Shown: one piece after another, positions 37,061 through 46,474 of the stretch | Layout of the letters: each line of letters starts with the position of its first letter | How positions within the stretch are numbered: position 1 is the stretch's first letter | Assembly (NCBI RefSeq): GCF_039511225.1 | Contig: NZ_CP154261.1 | Span: 3,162,001 to 3,226,000, forward strand | Reading direction: 5' to 3' | From: Sphingobacterium multivorum | Lineage (GTDB): Bacteria > Bacteroidota > Bacteroidia > Sphingobacteriales > Sphingobacteriaceae | DNA: 64,000 nt | Translations under genes and position numbers: made by a program | Notes under the pieces: model-generated | Database searches by the model: none | Told to the model about the DNA's origin: nothing | Seen by the model: only the letters and a program-made list of their open reading frames with translations

Positions 37061-38161
37061 ATGAAAAACTTACTGATATCATTGTTAATATCTGCAAGTA
37101 GTTTAACTGTTGTTGCCCAATCCAATTTGAAAGAGGGCAGCAACAGTTTTGCTTTATATACCAAAACTGGCGAGTTTAAAAATCTCGAAAATGCGCGAAA
37201 GTTTGCAGACGCTGCCTTCCAATCGAAAAAAGATTCAGCTTCTGTCAACAATAACCTTCTGAGAGCCTTGGTATATAGCTCCTTGGCAGTTGCAGATTCG
37301 ACAAGGAAGCAGTCGTATAAAATGGATCCTATCGACGTATCCATCAAATCACTCAAGCTTCTGGATCAAAAAAAAGCACGTCGAAACTTTCCTGCGGAGA
37401 TGGATTATATTCGTCAAAATCTTGCTGGAGCGATCTCCTATCAGGGGGCTTTGGCTTTAAAAGATGGCAAATTTGATAAAGCTTATAAAGCTTACCTTCG
37501 AATAGATTCACTTGGCTTCAAAAATAATGATCTCAAATATAATCTGGCTGTACTCTCCGGCAAGAATAAAGATTATATGAATTCGATCAAATATTATGAC
37601 GAACTTATTAAAAGTGAACATCCAAAGCCTAATTACTTTCTTGAATTAGCACAGATTTATTCGCTCGGAGGTACTAAACAGGATGTCTTGAACGTTCTTG
37701 AAAAAGGACATGCTATATTTCCTGAAAATAAACAGATACTTTTTAGATTAATTGATGTGTATTCAGCCAATAATTCTTATGACGCTATCTTAAATGTCAT
37801 TGCTGATGCCATCCGTTTAGAGCCTGAAAATGTCGAACTGAATTATATTGCAGGCTATTCTTACGAAAATGCCAATGATATAAAACGAGCGAAAGAATAT
37901 TATAATAATGTATTACGATTGGATCCGAATAATTATGAATCTAATCTTGCATTAGGGCTAATCAATCTGGAGACTTTATTAAAGGAACCTTCCAACCAGG
38001 ATATACAAGAGTTGACCATCGAGTATCTGTTGAAGGCAAATGAGATTAAACCCTATGATGTCAATGCGCTTAAAGCTTTGGCTAAATATTATAAGCTTAT
38101 TGATGACGCATCACAATTAGACAGAGTGAATTTATTATTGAATCAATTAACAGTTAAATAG
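37061..38161 (+). CDS. TPR-repeat exported protein
   Basis: A 366-residue protein with a signal peptide (SLLISASSLTVVAQ) and tandem TPR helices (for example LEPENVELNYIAGYSYENANDIKRAKEYYNNVLRLDPNNYESNLALGL, clear 34-residue periodicity). It lies in the periplasm or on the membrane surface, as a scaffold of unknown partners. It starts 8 bp after gyrA and ends 2 bp before a second TPR gene, so gyrA, TPR and TPR probably share a transcript. Confidence 0.86.
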   Translation: MKNLLISLLISASSLTVVAQSNLKEGSNSFALYTKTGEFKNLENARKFADAAFQSKKDSASVNNNLLRALVYSSLAVADSTRKQSYKMDPIDVSIKSLKLLDQKKARRNFPAEMDYIRQNLAGAISYQGALALKDGKFDKAYKAYLRIDSLGFKNNDLKYNLAVLSGKNKDYMNSIKYYDELIKSEHPKPNYFLELAQIYSLGGTKQDVLNVLEKGHAIFPENKQILFRLIDVYSANNSYDAILNVIADAIRLEPENVELNYIAGYSYENANDIKRAKEYYNNVLRLDPNNYESNLALGLINLETLLKEPSNQDIQELTIEYLLKANEIKPYDVNALKALAKYYKLIDDASQLDRVNLLLNQLTVK

Positions 38162-38163
38162 AT

Positions 38164-39336
38164 ATGAATTTAAAATCTCTATTATTATTAGCAGCAATAG
38201 GTACTGTATCTACCTCAGTTTCTTTTGCGCAGACGGGCAATGTTAAAAAGGCAAAATCTGCCCTAGCGAAATTCCAAGAATTGAAAGACGCTGGTACGGT
38301 TCAATTGGGTATTCCTAATTTGAAATCGGCGAAAGAAGCTATTGACGCAGCTGTTGTCAATGACAAAACAAAAGATAATGCGGAAGCGTGGACGGTATAT
38401 GCATTGGTAAATGCAAACCTATCAACAATAGATAAGTCATCTGAATTAGCGAAATTGGCGGAGGACGGAATTGCAAAAGCAAAACAGCTGGATACGGACG
38501 GTGCGAATAAAGCGAATATTACTGTTGCAGAGCAAATTCTGGGACAATATAATTTCAATTTGGGAGCAGAAGCATATCAAGCACAAAAATATGCTGAATC
38601 GTACAGCTCTTTTACAAAAGCGTTGACTTATCTTCCTGGAGATACATTAGTTACTTATTACAGCGGTGTTGCAGCGCTATCAAATAAGGATTATAAGAAT
38701 GCTGTGGAACGCTATAAGGAACTCATTCCAAGAAAAGATTTCTCTTCGCATAAAACAATTATGGTCGATCTACCGAAATTGTACCTCTCTATGCAAGATA
38801 CAACTTCAGCACTTGAATATGCCAAAAAAGCGGCTGAAGCTTATCCAGATGATAATGCGGCGATGACTCAAAACATCGAATTGAATCTGATTACAGGCCA
38901 CGAAAAAGAAACAATTGATGCTATCACTGCACAATTAGCAAAAGATCCAAACAATAAAAGCTTAAATTATTACTTAGGCATAGCCCAATCTTCAGCGAAA
39001 AACGAAGAAGCAGCAGTTGCAGCATACAAAAAAGCATTGGAGATTGATCCTAACTTTTTTGAAGCCAATACAAATTTAGCAATCACGTTGATGAACAAAA
39101 CACGTGAAAAATTAAATGTTGTTAATAATAACAGAAAATTGACGCAAGCGCAATATGATGCAGAATTAAATAAAATTAAAGCTGAATTAAAGCCAGTGCT
39201 TCCTTACTTAGAGAAAGCAGTTTCTTTGCAACCAAAAAATGTAGATGCTTTAACGAACTTAAAGAACTACTATATTTTTATGCAAGACGAAGCTAAAACG
39301 GCCGAGATCAATGCTAAGATCAAAGAAGTGGAGTAA
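38164..39336 (+). CDS. TPR-repeat exported protein
   Basis: A 390-residue relative of the previous gene, with a signal peptide (AAIGTVSTSVSFAQT) and repeats such as YYLGIAQSSAKNEEAAVAAYKKALEIDPNFFEANTNLAITLMN. The two paralogues are adjacent with a 2-bp gap, so tandem duplication followed by divergence is likely. It is the last gene of the gyrA unit, and a strong hairpin follows. Confidence 0.87.
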   Translation: MNLKSLLLLAAIGTVSTSVSFAQTGNVKKAKSALAKFQELKDAGTVQLGIPNLKSAKEAIDAAVVNDKTKDNAEAWTVYALVNANLSTIDKSSELAKLAEDGIAKAKQLDTDGANKANITVAEQILGQYNFNLGAEAYQAQKYAESYSSFTKALTYLPGDTLVTYYSGVAALSNKDYKNAVERYKELIPRKDFSSHKTIMVDLPKLYLSMQDTTSALEYAKKAAEAYPDDNAAMTQNIELNLITGHEKETIDAITAQLAKDPNNKSLNYYLGIAQSSAKNEEAAVAAYKKALEIDPNFFEANTNLAITLMNKTREKLNVVNNNRKLTQAQYDAELNKIKAELKPVLPYLEKAVSLQPKNVDALTNLKNYYIFMQDEAKTAEINAKIKEVE

Positions 39337-39341
39337 AAAAT

Positions 39342-39398
39342 AAACTTCCATAAAAAAGCCCGCATCTGATGACGCGGGCTTTTTTATGGAAGTTTTTT
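39342..39398. terminator. Long bidirectional terminator
   Basis: Arms 39342-39363 and 39374-39395 are complementary over 22 bp with a 10-nt loop. A and T runs flank a GCCCGC/GCGGGC core, so it can stop both gyrA-TPR-TPR (ends 39336) and the opposing FKBP gene (ends 39403). Confidence 0.9.
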
Positions 39399-39402
39399 AG
39401 GG

Positions 39403-39840
39403 TTAAGCTAAAATCGCAATTAACTCAATCTGAAATATCAACGTACATTCTCCTCCTTTTCGAGGTAACAACTCTTCCTTTCCATAAGCCAGTTTTGGTG
39501 GAAGGCACACCTCCCAGATTGATCCAACCGGCATCATTGAAATCGCTTCTTGCCAACCCACAATGAGTTCATTAATATAAAACGTTTCGGGGCGCTTCCG
39601 CTTATACGAACTATCGAATACAGTTCCGTCTAGAAGCTCGCCTTTATAATGGCAGATAACTTTAGCCGACTTCTTGGGAATTTGCCCCGCCCCCTTTGTT
39701 AATACCTTATAATGCAAACCCGATGCGCATACGACTACTCCTTCTTGCTGGGCATACTTTTCCAAAAATGCCTTTCCAGCTTCCAGATTCTTTTCCGCAA
39801 GCGCTGCTGAACTTAACTTATTTTTCTTTCTCTGAACCAA
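39403..39840 (-). CDS. FKBP-type peptidyl-prolyl isomerase
   Basis: A 145-residue single-domain FKBP. After a short N-terminal helix (AEKNLEAGKAFLEKYAQQEG) comes the FKBP fold with VICHYKGELLDGTVFDSSYKR, the hallmark VGWQEAISMMPVGS and LPPKLAYGKE, and the closing LIFQIELIAILA strand. There is no signal peptide, so it is probably cytoplasmic, unlike the longer periplasmic FkpA type with which it shares the N-terminal helix. It is a protein-folding catalyst, monocistronic. Confidence 0.92.
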   Translation of the reverse strand: MVQRKKNKLSSAALAEKNLEAGKAFLEKYAQQEGVVVCASGLHYKVLTKGAGQIPKKSAKVICHYKGELLDGTVFDSSYKRKRPETFYINELIVGWQEAISMMPVGSIWEVCLPPKLAYGKEELLPRKGGECTLIFQIELIAILA

Positions 39841-39950
39841 AACTCAATGGATTAAAATTCAATATTGCTAATTATTTATGTTAGCCTCAAAAATAACAGC
39901 TTTTTCTCCTTTTAACGAAAAAAGACCAAGTTTTTGTTCGATAGAATATC

Positions 39951-40364
39951 TTATGAAAGGAGCTTTGCATCCAAGGTTTTTTCGAAACTGAATGCCTTAC
40001 TCACCGGACAGTTTTCCTTCGCTTTATGCGCTATTGTTTGAAACTCAGTTTCGCTTATCGTTGGCACCTTTCCTTGCAGTTCAAGTTCAGATCGCACAAT
40101 TGAACCATTCTCGAACACGATTGTAGAAACTGTTGTTAGTTCTTCCGGAACAAAACCGGCCTCAGAAAGAAAAGCACTCAATTGCATGGTGAAACATCCT
40201 GCATGTGCTGCTGCCAATAATTCTTCGGGATTTGTCCCCACACCATTTTCAAACCGTGTCGAAAATGAATATTGCGTATGATCCAACGCTGTACTGTCTG
40301 TAGTCAGGCTACCTTTTCCTTCTTTCAGATTGCCGTTCCATTGGGCTGTTGCTTTTCTTCTCAT
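39951..40364 (-). CDS. OsmC/Ohr-family peroxidase
   Basis: A 137-residue OsmC-type protein with both peroxidatic and resolving cysteines (Cys57 in AAAHAGCFTM, Cys119 in KENCPVSK). The N-terminal RKATAQWNGNLKEGKGSLT is the family beta-hairpin. It detoxifies organic hydroperoxides in the cytoplasm. This is a second, separate OsmC protein in the window (the other is at 29715-30116). The two share little beyond the active site. Confidence 0.9.
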   Translation of the reverse strand: MRRKATAQWNGNLKEGKGSLTTDSTALDHTQYSFSTRFENGVGTNPEELLAAAHAGCFTMQLSAFLSEAGFVPEELTTVSTIVFENGSIVRSELELQGKVPTISETEFQTIAHKAKENCPVSKAFSFEKTLDAKLLS

Positions 40365-40537
40365 GTTTTCTATGCTAATTATTTAATTTTTCTAACGTTA
40401 ATTTCTCCTGTCGCGATTCTAGCCTTTCAGGTATCTTTTATAGAACAAATAGCCGATCAAAAAGTTGTACACTATTGAATAATTGATGTCGCATTTTGAA
40501 CGGCGCTTACGTTAACAATTGTATTAAAACTAAACTC

Positions 40538-40789
40538 ATGAATAAATTATTGTACCTTTTTATCCTTGTAATCGCCTTTAATTCATGTAAAACTCGTCAA
40601 GTCAAAGAACAGGCTTTGATACAGGACTGTCCTGAAGAGAAGATTGTCAATAAAATACCTGGTCCCCCAGTAAAGGGCGAATCTGAAAAAGTTTACTATA
40701 TCTATCAAGGCAAAAGAATTTCACCAAAACAATTTGACCAAGAATGGCTCGAGAAAAATTGTGATATTAAAGAGACAGTTGTTTATTGA
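40538..40789 (+). CDS. Small lipoprotein, unknown
   Basis: An 83-residue protein starting at ATG 40538 (the frame opens at 40496 without a signal). It has a lipobox (IAFNSCKT, Cys about 17). The mature part is short with LIQDCPEEKIVNKIPG and VYYIYQGKRISPKQFDQEWL, which looks like a small domain with two Cys. I do not recognise it. It lies 52 bp before the MFS gene. Confidence 0.68.
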   Translation: MNKLLYLFILVIAFNSCKTRQVKEQALIQDCPEEKIVNKIPGPPVKGESEKVYYIYQGKRISPKQFDQEWLEKNCDIKETVVY

Positions 40790-40841
40790 TTTTATTTCTT
40801 AAAACAAGCATAAAGACGTAATTTCGCCTAAAATTTTTATA

Positions 40842-42029
40842 ATGACAATTTCTCTTCGGGAGGTCAATCAAAAGATTTTAGGCTACGTCTCTTTAACTTT
40901 CCTTGGTTACCTCACAATCGGCCTATCGCTTGCTACCCTCCCCATCTTTATTCATCAAACTTTAGGATTTAATACTATTATTGCGGGACTCGTTATTAGC
41001 GTTCAATATATCGCTACTTTCCTACTACGCGGTTATGCAGGAAAAATTGTGGACACCAAGGGCCCCAAGATTTCCGTTCTGCGCAGCATGTTATTTTTTG
41101 CATTATCCGGACTCCTTTTATTGCTTGTTTTTCTATTCCGGTCTCAGCCTCTGCTCAGTTTGGGTCTCCTACTTATTACCCGCTTGTTTACTGGAATTGG
41201 AGAGGGTCTAGTGGGTGCGAGCCCTATAAATTGGGCATTAATGGAGCTCGGCGACGAACATGCCGCAAAAGCGATCTCTTTCAACGGAATAGCCAGCTAT
41301 GGTGCATTGGCTATTGGTGCGCCCTTGGGTGTGTTGCTGGTGGATCATATCAATTATGAAGCTTTGGCTCTATTGACCAGTGCTATTGGTCTGCTCGGCT
41401 ATTTTTATTGCCGCGCAAAAACACCCTATCAAGTGGCGGGTAAAAAGGCTGAAAAAGTGAGTTTTAAACGCGTATTGCTTTTAGTAGCTCCCTTTGGAAT
41501 TTGTCTTGCTTTAGGTGGTCTGGGGTTTGGCAGCATCTCCACTTTTATGACGCTTTACTATGAACATTTCAATTGGGAAAATGGGGCAGCGTGCTTAACT
41601 TTATTTGGCGTATTTTTTATTTTAACACGGCTAATTTTCAATAAGGTCATTGACCAATATGGTGGGCTCAAGGTTGCCTTAGTTAGTCTTTTCGTTGAAA
41701 CAGTAGGCCTCACGGTTATCGCCGTGGCAATTGATCCCTTATGGACCCTATTGGGCGCTGCGTTAACGGGTTTTGGCTTCTCACTGGTATTTCCTGCGCT
41801 TGGTGTCGAAGCCATTAAACGGGTAGACCAAAGTCAACAAGGCTCTGCTCTGGCTGCTTATGGGCTATTTATTGATATTTCACTTGGCATCACAGGTCCA
41901 TTAATTGGCTTTGTGGCCAATAATAGGGGGATGACAGCGATATACCCATTTAGTACCATGATGGTCTGCATTGGTTTTGCCGTTGTTGGAAACCTACTCT
42001 ATCAAAAACAGCGGGAGCTGACACCATAG
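40842..42029 (+). CDS. MFS exporter (YfcJ/YhhS-like)
   Basis: A 395-residue 12-helix major facilitator. TM1 (ILGYVSLTFLGYLTIGLSLATLPIFIH), RGYAGKIVDTKGPK (motif A) and LLGLLLITRLFTGIGEGLVGASPINWA are typical of the YfcJ/YhhS/arabinose-efflux branch. The role is probably drug or metabolite export. It ends 33 bp before a 60-bp palindrome and converges with fabV. Confidence 0.86.
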   Translation: MTISLREVNQKILGYVSLTFLGYLTIGLSLATLPIFIHQTLGFNTIIAGLVISVQYIATFLLRGYAGKIVDTKGPKISVLRSMLFFALSGLLLLLVFLFRSQPLLSLGLLLITRLFTGIGEGLVGASPINWALMELGDEHAAKAISFNGIASYGALAIGAPLGVLLVDHINYEALALLTSAIGLLGYFYCRAKTPYQVAGKKAEKVSFKRVLLLVAPFGICLALGGLGFGSISTFMTLYYEHFNWENGAACLTLFGVFFILTRLIFNKVIDQYGGLKVALVSLFVETVGLTVIAVAIDPLWTLLGAALTGFGFSLVFPALGVEAIKRVDQSQQGSALAAYGLFIDISLGITGPLIGFVANNRGMTAIYPFSTMMVCIGFAVVGNLLYQKQRELTP

Positions 42030-42061
42030 TCTCCACTAAACATCCGTACATCGTATCAAAG

Positions 42062-42121
42062 ATATACCTACAAAAAGAGCGGTGAATGTTTAAACATTCA
42101 CCGCTCTTTTTGTAGGTATAT
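42062..42121. terminator. Perfect 60-bp palindrome between convergent genes
   Basis: Arms 42062-42091 and 42092-42121 are perfect reverse complements with no spacer. The core AGAGCGGTGAATG/CATTCACCGCTCT is GC-rich and flanked by A and T runs. It lies 33 bp after the MFS stop and 10 bp from the fabV stop, so bidirectional termination is the likely job. The length and lack of spacer are unusual. Confidence 0.92.
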
Positions 42122-42130
42122 TCGTTAAAG

Positions 42131-43333
42131 TTAACCTTCAATACTAGGTACGCCAACAACTTCATTGGTATCAGCATTGTAATCGATACCCTCAAAATTG
42201 AAACCGAACAAATTGAAAAACTCGTTACGATAACCCTCAATATCTGAAATTTCGGCTAAATTTTCAGTTGTTGCTTTCTCCCACAATGCTGCAACTTCAG
42301 CCTGAACATCTTCACGCATTTCTAAGTCATCAACACGGATACGACCTTTCTCATCAAGCAATACTTTACCGTCAGCAGTATAAAGTCGCTCAGCAAACAA
42401 ACGTTGCATTTGCTCTATTGTACCTTCGTGAATTCCTTTTTCCTTCATGACTTTATACAATAAAGAAATGTATAAAGGAACAACAGGAATAGCTGAGCTT
42501 GATTGCGTAACCAGAGCTTTATTTACCGATACATAGGATACACCATTAATATCGCTCAAAATCGCATTTATGGCAGGCACTGTGCCTTCTAAATCATCCT
42601 TCGCACGACCAATCGTACCATTACGGTAAATTGGATAAGTAAGTTCAGGACCTATGTAAGAATAGGCAACTGTTTTCGCTCCATCAGCTAACACACCAGC
42701 AGCCTTAAGATCTTCGATCCAAAACTTCCAGTCTTCTCCACCCATAACAGCTACAGTATTCGCAATATCTTCTTCATTTTCAACAGGCTGAATGGTAATA
42801 TCTGAAATTACACCCGTATGGAAATCTACCGTTTTGTTGGTAAATGGTTCTTGTATCGGTTTCAAAACAGAAGCATGTGCTACGCCTGTTTTTGGATGCG
42901 TACGGCGTGGTGATGCCAAACTGTAAACCACTAAATCAACCTGTCCCAGATCCTTTTTAATAAGTTCAATAGTTTGTTTTTTCACTTCGTCCGAAAAAGC
43001 GTCACCATTGATACTTTTGGCATATAATCCCGCCTCATGGGCTTCTTTCTCAAAAGCTGCGGAATTGTACCATCCAGCAGTCCCGGGCTTGCCTTCTGCC
43101 GCAGGTTTTTCAAAAAATACACCGATTGTAGCAGCTCCAGAACCAAATGCTGCAGAAATCCGAGATGCAATACCAAATCCAGTAGAAGCACCGATTACCA
43201 ATACTTTCTTTGGACCATTCGCGATCTCACCTTTGGATTTCACGTATTCAATTTGATTTTTAATGTTTTGCGCAGCCCCTTGTGGATGCGAGGTTAAACA
43301 AATAAAACCTCTAGTTCTTGGTTGTATAATCAT
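42131..43333 (-). CDS. fabV: Enoyl-ACP reductase FabV
   Basis: A 400-residue SDR-type enoyl-acyl-carrier reductase for fatty-acid synthesis. The NAD loop is VLVIGASTGFGIASRIS (about 45-60), and the Tyr-x8-Lys catalytic pair is Tyr236/Lys245 in TYPIYRNGTIGRAKDDLE. Length and the GRIRVDDLEMREDVQ tail match FabV, which is much longer than FabI (about 260). FabV enzymes are known to resist triclosan. It is monocistronic and faces the palindromic terminator. Confidence 0.96.
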   Translation of the reverse strand: MIIQPRTRGFICLTSHPQGAAQNIKNQIEYVKSKGEIANGPKKVLVIGASTGFGIASRISAAFGSGAATIGVFFEKPAAEGKPGTAGWYNSAAFEKEAHEAGLYAKSINGDAFSDEVKKQTIELIKKDLGQVDLVVYSLASPRRTHPKTGVAHASVLKPIQEPFTNKTVDFHTGVISDITIQPVENEEDIANTVAVMGGEDWKFWIEDLKAAGVLADGAKTVAYSYIGPELTYPIYRNGTIGRAKDDLEGTVPAINAILSDINGVSYVSVNKALVTQSSSAIPVVPLYISLLYKVMKEKGIHEGTIEQMQRLFAERLYTADGKVLLDEKGRIRVDDLEMREDVQAEVAALWEKATTENLAEISDIEGYRNEFFNLFGFNFEGIDYNADTNEVVGVPSIEG

Positions 43334-43494
43334 CTTGATTAATTTTCTTACTACTTGTTTTATTGATTAGGCAAAATAAGGAATTTTAAATGAGAAAATC
43401 GCGATAAAAATCAATTAGTTTTTGTTTCATTTTCATTTAAACGGACATTTGCTTACTTTCACAAAGTTAAGTATACATCGCATTCCACTTATTT

Positions 43495-44433
43495 ATGCCA
43501 ATCCAATTTACAATAAAAAAGAATAAAAAAAATGCACTTTTTTTAGGAACGCTAGCCGCCTTATTTTTTGCCAGTACCTTCGTTCTAAACCGCATTATGG
43601 CCGTGTCCGGTGGAAGCTGGCAATGGACAGCCTCCTTACGGTTTATTTGGATGCTCCCAGTCTTACTTATCATTGTTGCCATAAGAGGAAACCTCATCGA
43701 TTTACTTAAAGAAATCAGATCCAACCTTTGGCAATGGCTTCTTTGGAGTACCATCGGATTCGGACTGTTCTATGCGACGCTTACCTATGGCGCAAATTAT
43801 GGCCCATCTTGGCTCGTAGCCAGCACTTTCGAATTCACCATTATAGCCGGCATGTTTATTGGTCCGCTGCTCGAAAAGAAAGGTCAGCGAAAAAGCATAT
43901 CAAAAGCTTCACTCCTCTTCTCCATTCTAATTTTTTTAGGTATTCTTTTGATGCAAATTTCAGAAGCCCAGTCAACCTCCTTAAACAGCATGTTATTGGG
44001 AACCATCCCTGTATTGATCGGTGCCATTGCCTATCCCTTAGGTAACCGTAAAATGATGAAAATATCAAATAATAGGTTAGATGCTTTTCAACGCACGCTC
44101 GGGATGACGCTCTGTAGTATGCCATTTTGGATTATCCTGAGTCTATTTGGCTATTCTGATCATGGTTTACCAACTGATAGCCAGCTCTTCCAAACCTTTT
44201 TAGTGGCCATTTGTTCGGGGGTGATTGCAACACTTTTATTTTTCTCAGCTACTGATTTCGTTCATCACGATCATAAAGCCTTAGCAGCTGTAGAGGCAAC
44301 ACAGGCCATGGAAGTTATTTTTACGCTGCTAGGCGAAATTCTCATCTTGCAGGCGGCACTTCCAAATGTATATTCCTGTATGGGTATTGTATTGGTGGTC
44401 ATTGGCATGATACTCCATAGTCGCACAAGTTAA
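43495..44433 (+). CDS. DMT-superfamily efflux protein (PF13536 type)
   Basis: A 312-residue membrane protein of about ten helices. TM1 LFLGTLAALFFASTFVLNRIMA with SGGSWQWTASLRFIWMLP and GANYGPSWLVASTFEF are the hallmarks of the 'putative multidrug resistance efflux transporter' DMT branch. No substrate is known. It is divergent from fabV across 160 bp and converges with the ABC gene 8 bp away. Confidence 0.83.
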   Translation: MPIQFTIKKNKKNALFLGTLAALFFASTFVLNRIMAVSGGSWQWTASLRFIWMLPVLLIIVAIRGNLIDLLKEIRSNLWQWLLWSTIGFGLFYATLTYGANYGPSWLVASTFEFTIIAGMFIGPLLEKKGQRKSISKASLLFSILIFLGILLMQISEAQSTSLNSMLLGTIPVLIGAIAYPLGNRKMMKISNNRLDAFQRTLGMTLCSMPFWIILSLFGYSDHGLPTDSQLFQTFLVAICSGVIATLLFFSATDFVHHDHKALAAVEATQAMEVIFTLLGEILILQAALPNVYSCMGIVLVVIGMILHSRTS

Positions 44434-44440
44434 TAATGCC

Positions 44441-46231
44441 CTACCTTTCATCTGCTTGTAATGTTCTGCTTATTTTACTCAGGTTTAAGCTGTTGGCCAT
44501 TGCCGAGAAAATATCATAATAGGTTCCTTTATGTGCGTATAGATCTTCATGTTGTCCTTTCTCCACCACCATCCCCTTTTCCATGACCACAATAGCATTG
44601 GAATCGATGATCTGGGAGATACTGTGGGAAACGATAATTACTGTACGGTCTTTCTTTATGGCATCCAAACTATTTTTAATCTGTTCGGTCGCAATGGCGT
44701 CCAAATTAGCCGTAGGCTCGTCGAGAAAAATAATCGGTGGATTTTTTAAAAACAAACGAGCTATAGCGATCCGCTGCTGCTGCCCCCCTGACAGCGATTG
44801 CGCATCTGAATCGTAACCTTTGGGCAAATCCATAATCTGCTCATGGATATAGGCCTTTTTGGCCGCTTCAATGATCTCTTCCCTGGAACTTCCCATTTTA
44901 CCATATTCAATATTTTCAAAGATAGTTCCTTTAAAAATATGATTCCGTTGCAATACCATACCGATATGTCGACGGAGAAACGCTGTATCGTATTTTGCCA
45001 AGTCTACCCCGTCCAAAAAAATTTGCCCACTGGTGGGTTCATAAAATTTATCCAATAAGTTGATAATCGTACTTTTCCCGGCTCCACTCAGCCCCACTAA
45101 TGCCGTAATTTCATTTGGCTTGATCTCAAAATTCACATCCTTTAAAGCAACCGTCCCATTCGGATATTCAAAAAATACATTCCGTAGCGCCAAATGTCCT
45201 TTTATCTGTGCCGGCTTATAATCTCCCTTTGATTCTATATACTCGTCAGATTCCAAAATTTCAAAGAAAGATTCCGAATAGACCAGGGCATCGTTTACCT
45301 CATCATAAATCCGGTGCAGCTGACGAATCGGCGCCGAAACGTTATTAAATAACATAATATGAAACATAATCGCACCAATGGTAATTTGGCCGGAGAGAAC
45401 AAGATAGGCCGTTAAAACAATAATTATCACAACGGCAATCTGTTCTACGAAATTTTTAATGCTATCGTAAAAAAAACTTGTTTTTCGAGTTTCCATTTGA
45501 TTCTCAGTCATTTCATATTGAATCTTTTCATGACGTTTCGCTTCTTCTGGCTCTCGAACGAAAGATTTAATTACCAAAATTGAATCGATCAAACTAATGA
45601 TCCGATTATTTTTCGACTCCCGGTATTTGCGCATCTGCCTCCTAAAGCCCGTCAATCTGGAGGCTTGGGTCTGACTAATATAAAGATACAAGGGAATAAC
45701 AGCCAATCCCACTAGACCTACGTATACATTAGCGTAGAACATACAGATTAATGCAATGATTGCATTGGCAAACAAAGGCAGAATATCAATAAAGAAATTT
45801 TGGACCAGACGTGTCAACGAACTAATCCCGGCATCTATCCGGGTAGCCAATTTCCCACTTTCATTGTCGGTTGAGGTATAGAAGGCTAACTTATAGGTTA
45901 AAATACGGTTTACAATGGATTGAGAAAAGTCACGTGCGATATAAATGCGAAGTTTCTCCCCGTAAAATTTCTGACCAAATTGCACAAAAGCGTAGACAAT
46001 TTCTTTAATTAGTAAAATAATACTGATTATACCAACAAGATACATGCCTTTCGATAAAGGCTCCTTGGCGACCATCAGCCCATTAATTTGATCGACGGTA
46101 TAACGTAAAATAAATGCGTTTATTTGCGCTGCGAAAGACCCCACTACCGTTAATAGCAACGTATAAATAATCAGCTGACGATAAGGTTTGGCAAAGGGAA
46201 CAATTTTCTTAAATAATTGTGGGATAGTCAT
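44441..46231 (-). CDS. ABC exporter, fused membrane and ATPase domains
   Basis: A protein of about 596 residues. The frame opens at 46300, but ATG 46229-46231 (MTIPQLFKKIVPFAKPYRQL) gives the usual short tail before TM1. Six helices (about 20-320) are followed by the ATPase with Walker A GLSGAGKST, signature LSGGQQQR, Walker B IIFLDEPTANLD and H-loop VSHS. It is a homodimeric half-transporter of the MsbA/lipid and multidrug export type. Substrate unknown. No partner subunit is adjacent. Confidence 0.92.
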   Translation of the reverse strand: MTIPQLFKKIVPFAKPYRQLIIYTLLLTVVGSFAAQINAFILRYTVDQINGLMVAKEPLSKGMYLVGIISIILLIKEIVYAFVQFGQKFYGEKLRIYIARDFSQSIVNRILTYKLAFYTSTDNESGKLATRIDAGISSLTRLVQNFFIDILPLFANAIIALICMFYANVYVGLVGLAVIPLYLYISQTQASRLTGFRRQMRKYRESKNNRIISLIDSILVIKSFVREPEEAKRHEKIQYEMTENQMETRKTSFFYDSIKNFVEQIAVVIIIVLTAYLVLSGQITIGAIMFHIMLFNNVSAPIRQLHRIYDEVNDALVYSESFFEILESDEYIESKGDYKPAQIKGHLALRNVFFEYPNGTVALKDVNFEIKPNEITALVGLSGAGKSTIINLLDKFYEPTSGQIFLDGVDLAKYDTAFLRRHIGMVLQRNHIFKGTIFENIEYGKMGSSREEIIEAAKKAYIHEQIMDLPKGYDSDAQSLSGGQQQRIAIARLFLKNPPIIFLDEPTANLDAIATEQIKNSLDAIKKDRTVIIVSHSISQIIDSNAIVVMEKGMVVEKGQHEDLYAHKGTYYDIFSAMANSLNLSKISRTLQADER

Positions 46232-46411
46232 TGAAATCGATTTTAATACACAGAAAACAATTAAGTTACGGACATTGTTTAACTGAAAGCATACAATCAT
46301 TTTGATCGCAGCGCAGGGCTGACCTAAATTAGGAAGATATCCAAAGCGTGAAGCCAGCTTCTTTGATAATCGAATAACTTAAACGGTACTGTCAGGAATA
46401 GGTTTGGAATT

Positions 46412-46454
46412 ACATAAAACAGGGCTATCCAAAATAGATAGCCCTGTTTTATGT
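46412..46454 (-). terminator. Terminator after the S1/P1 nuclease gene
   Basis: Perfect 18-bp arms (46412-46429 with 46437-46454) have a 7-nt loop, starting 21 bp beyond the minus-strand nuclease stop. T-rich segments are within the distal arm. Confidence 0.85.
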
Positions 46455-46474
46455 CAAGTGATAGCCACGCTACA

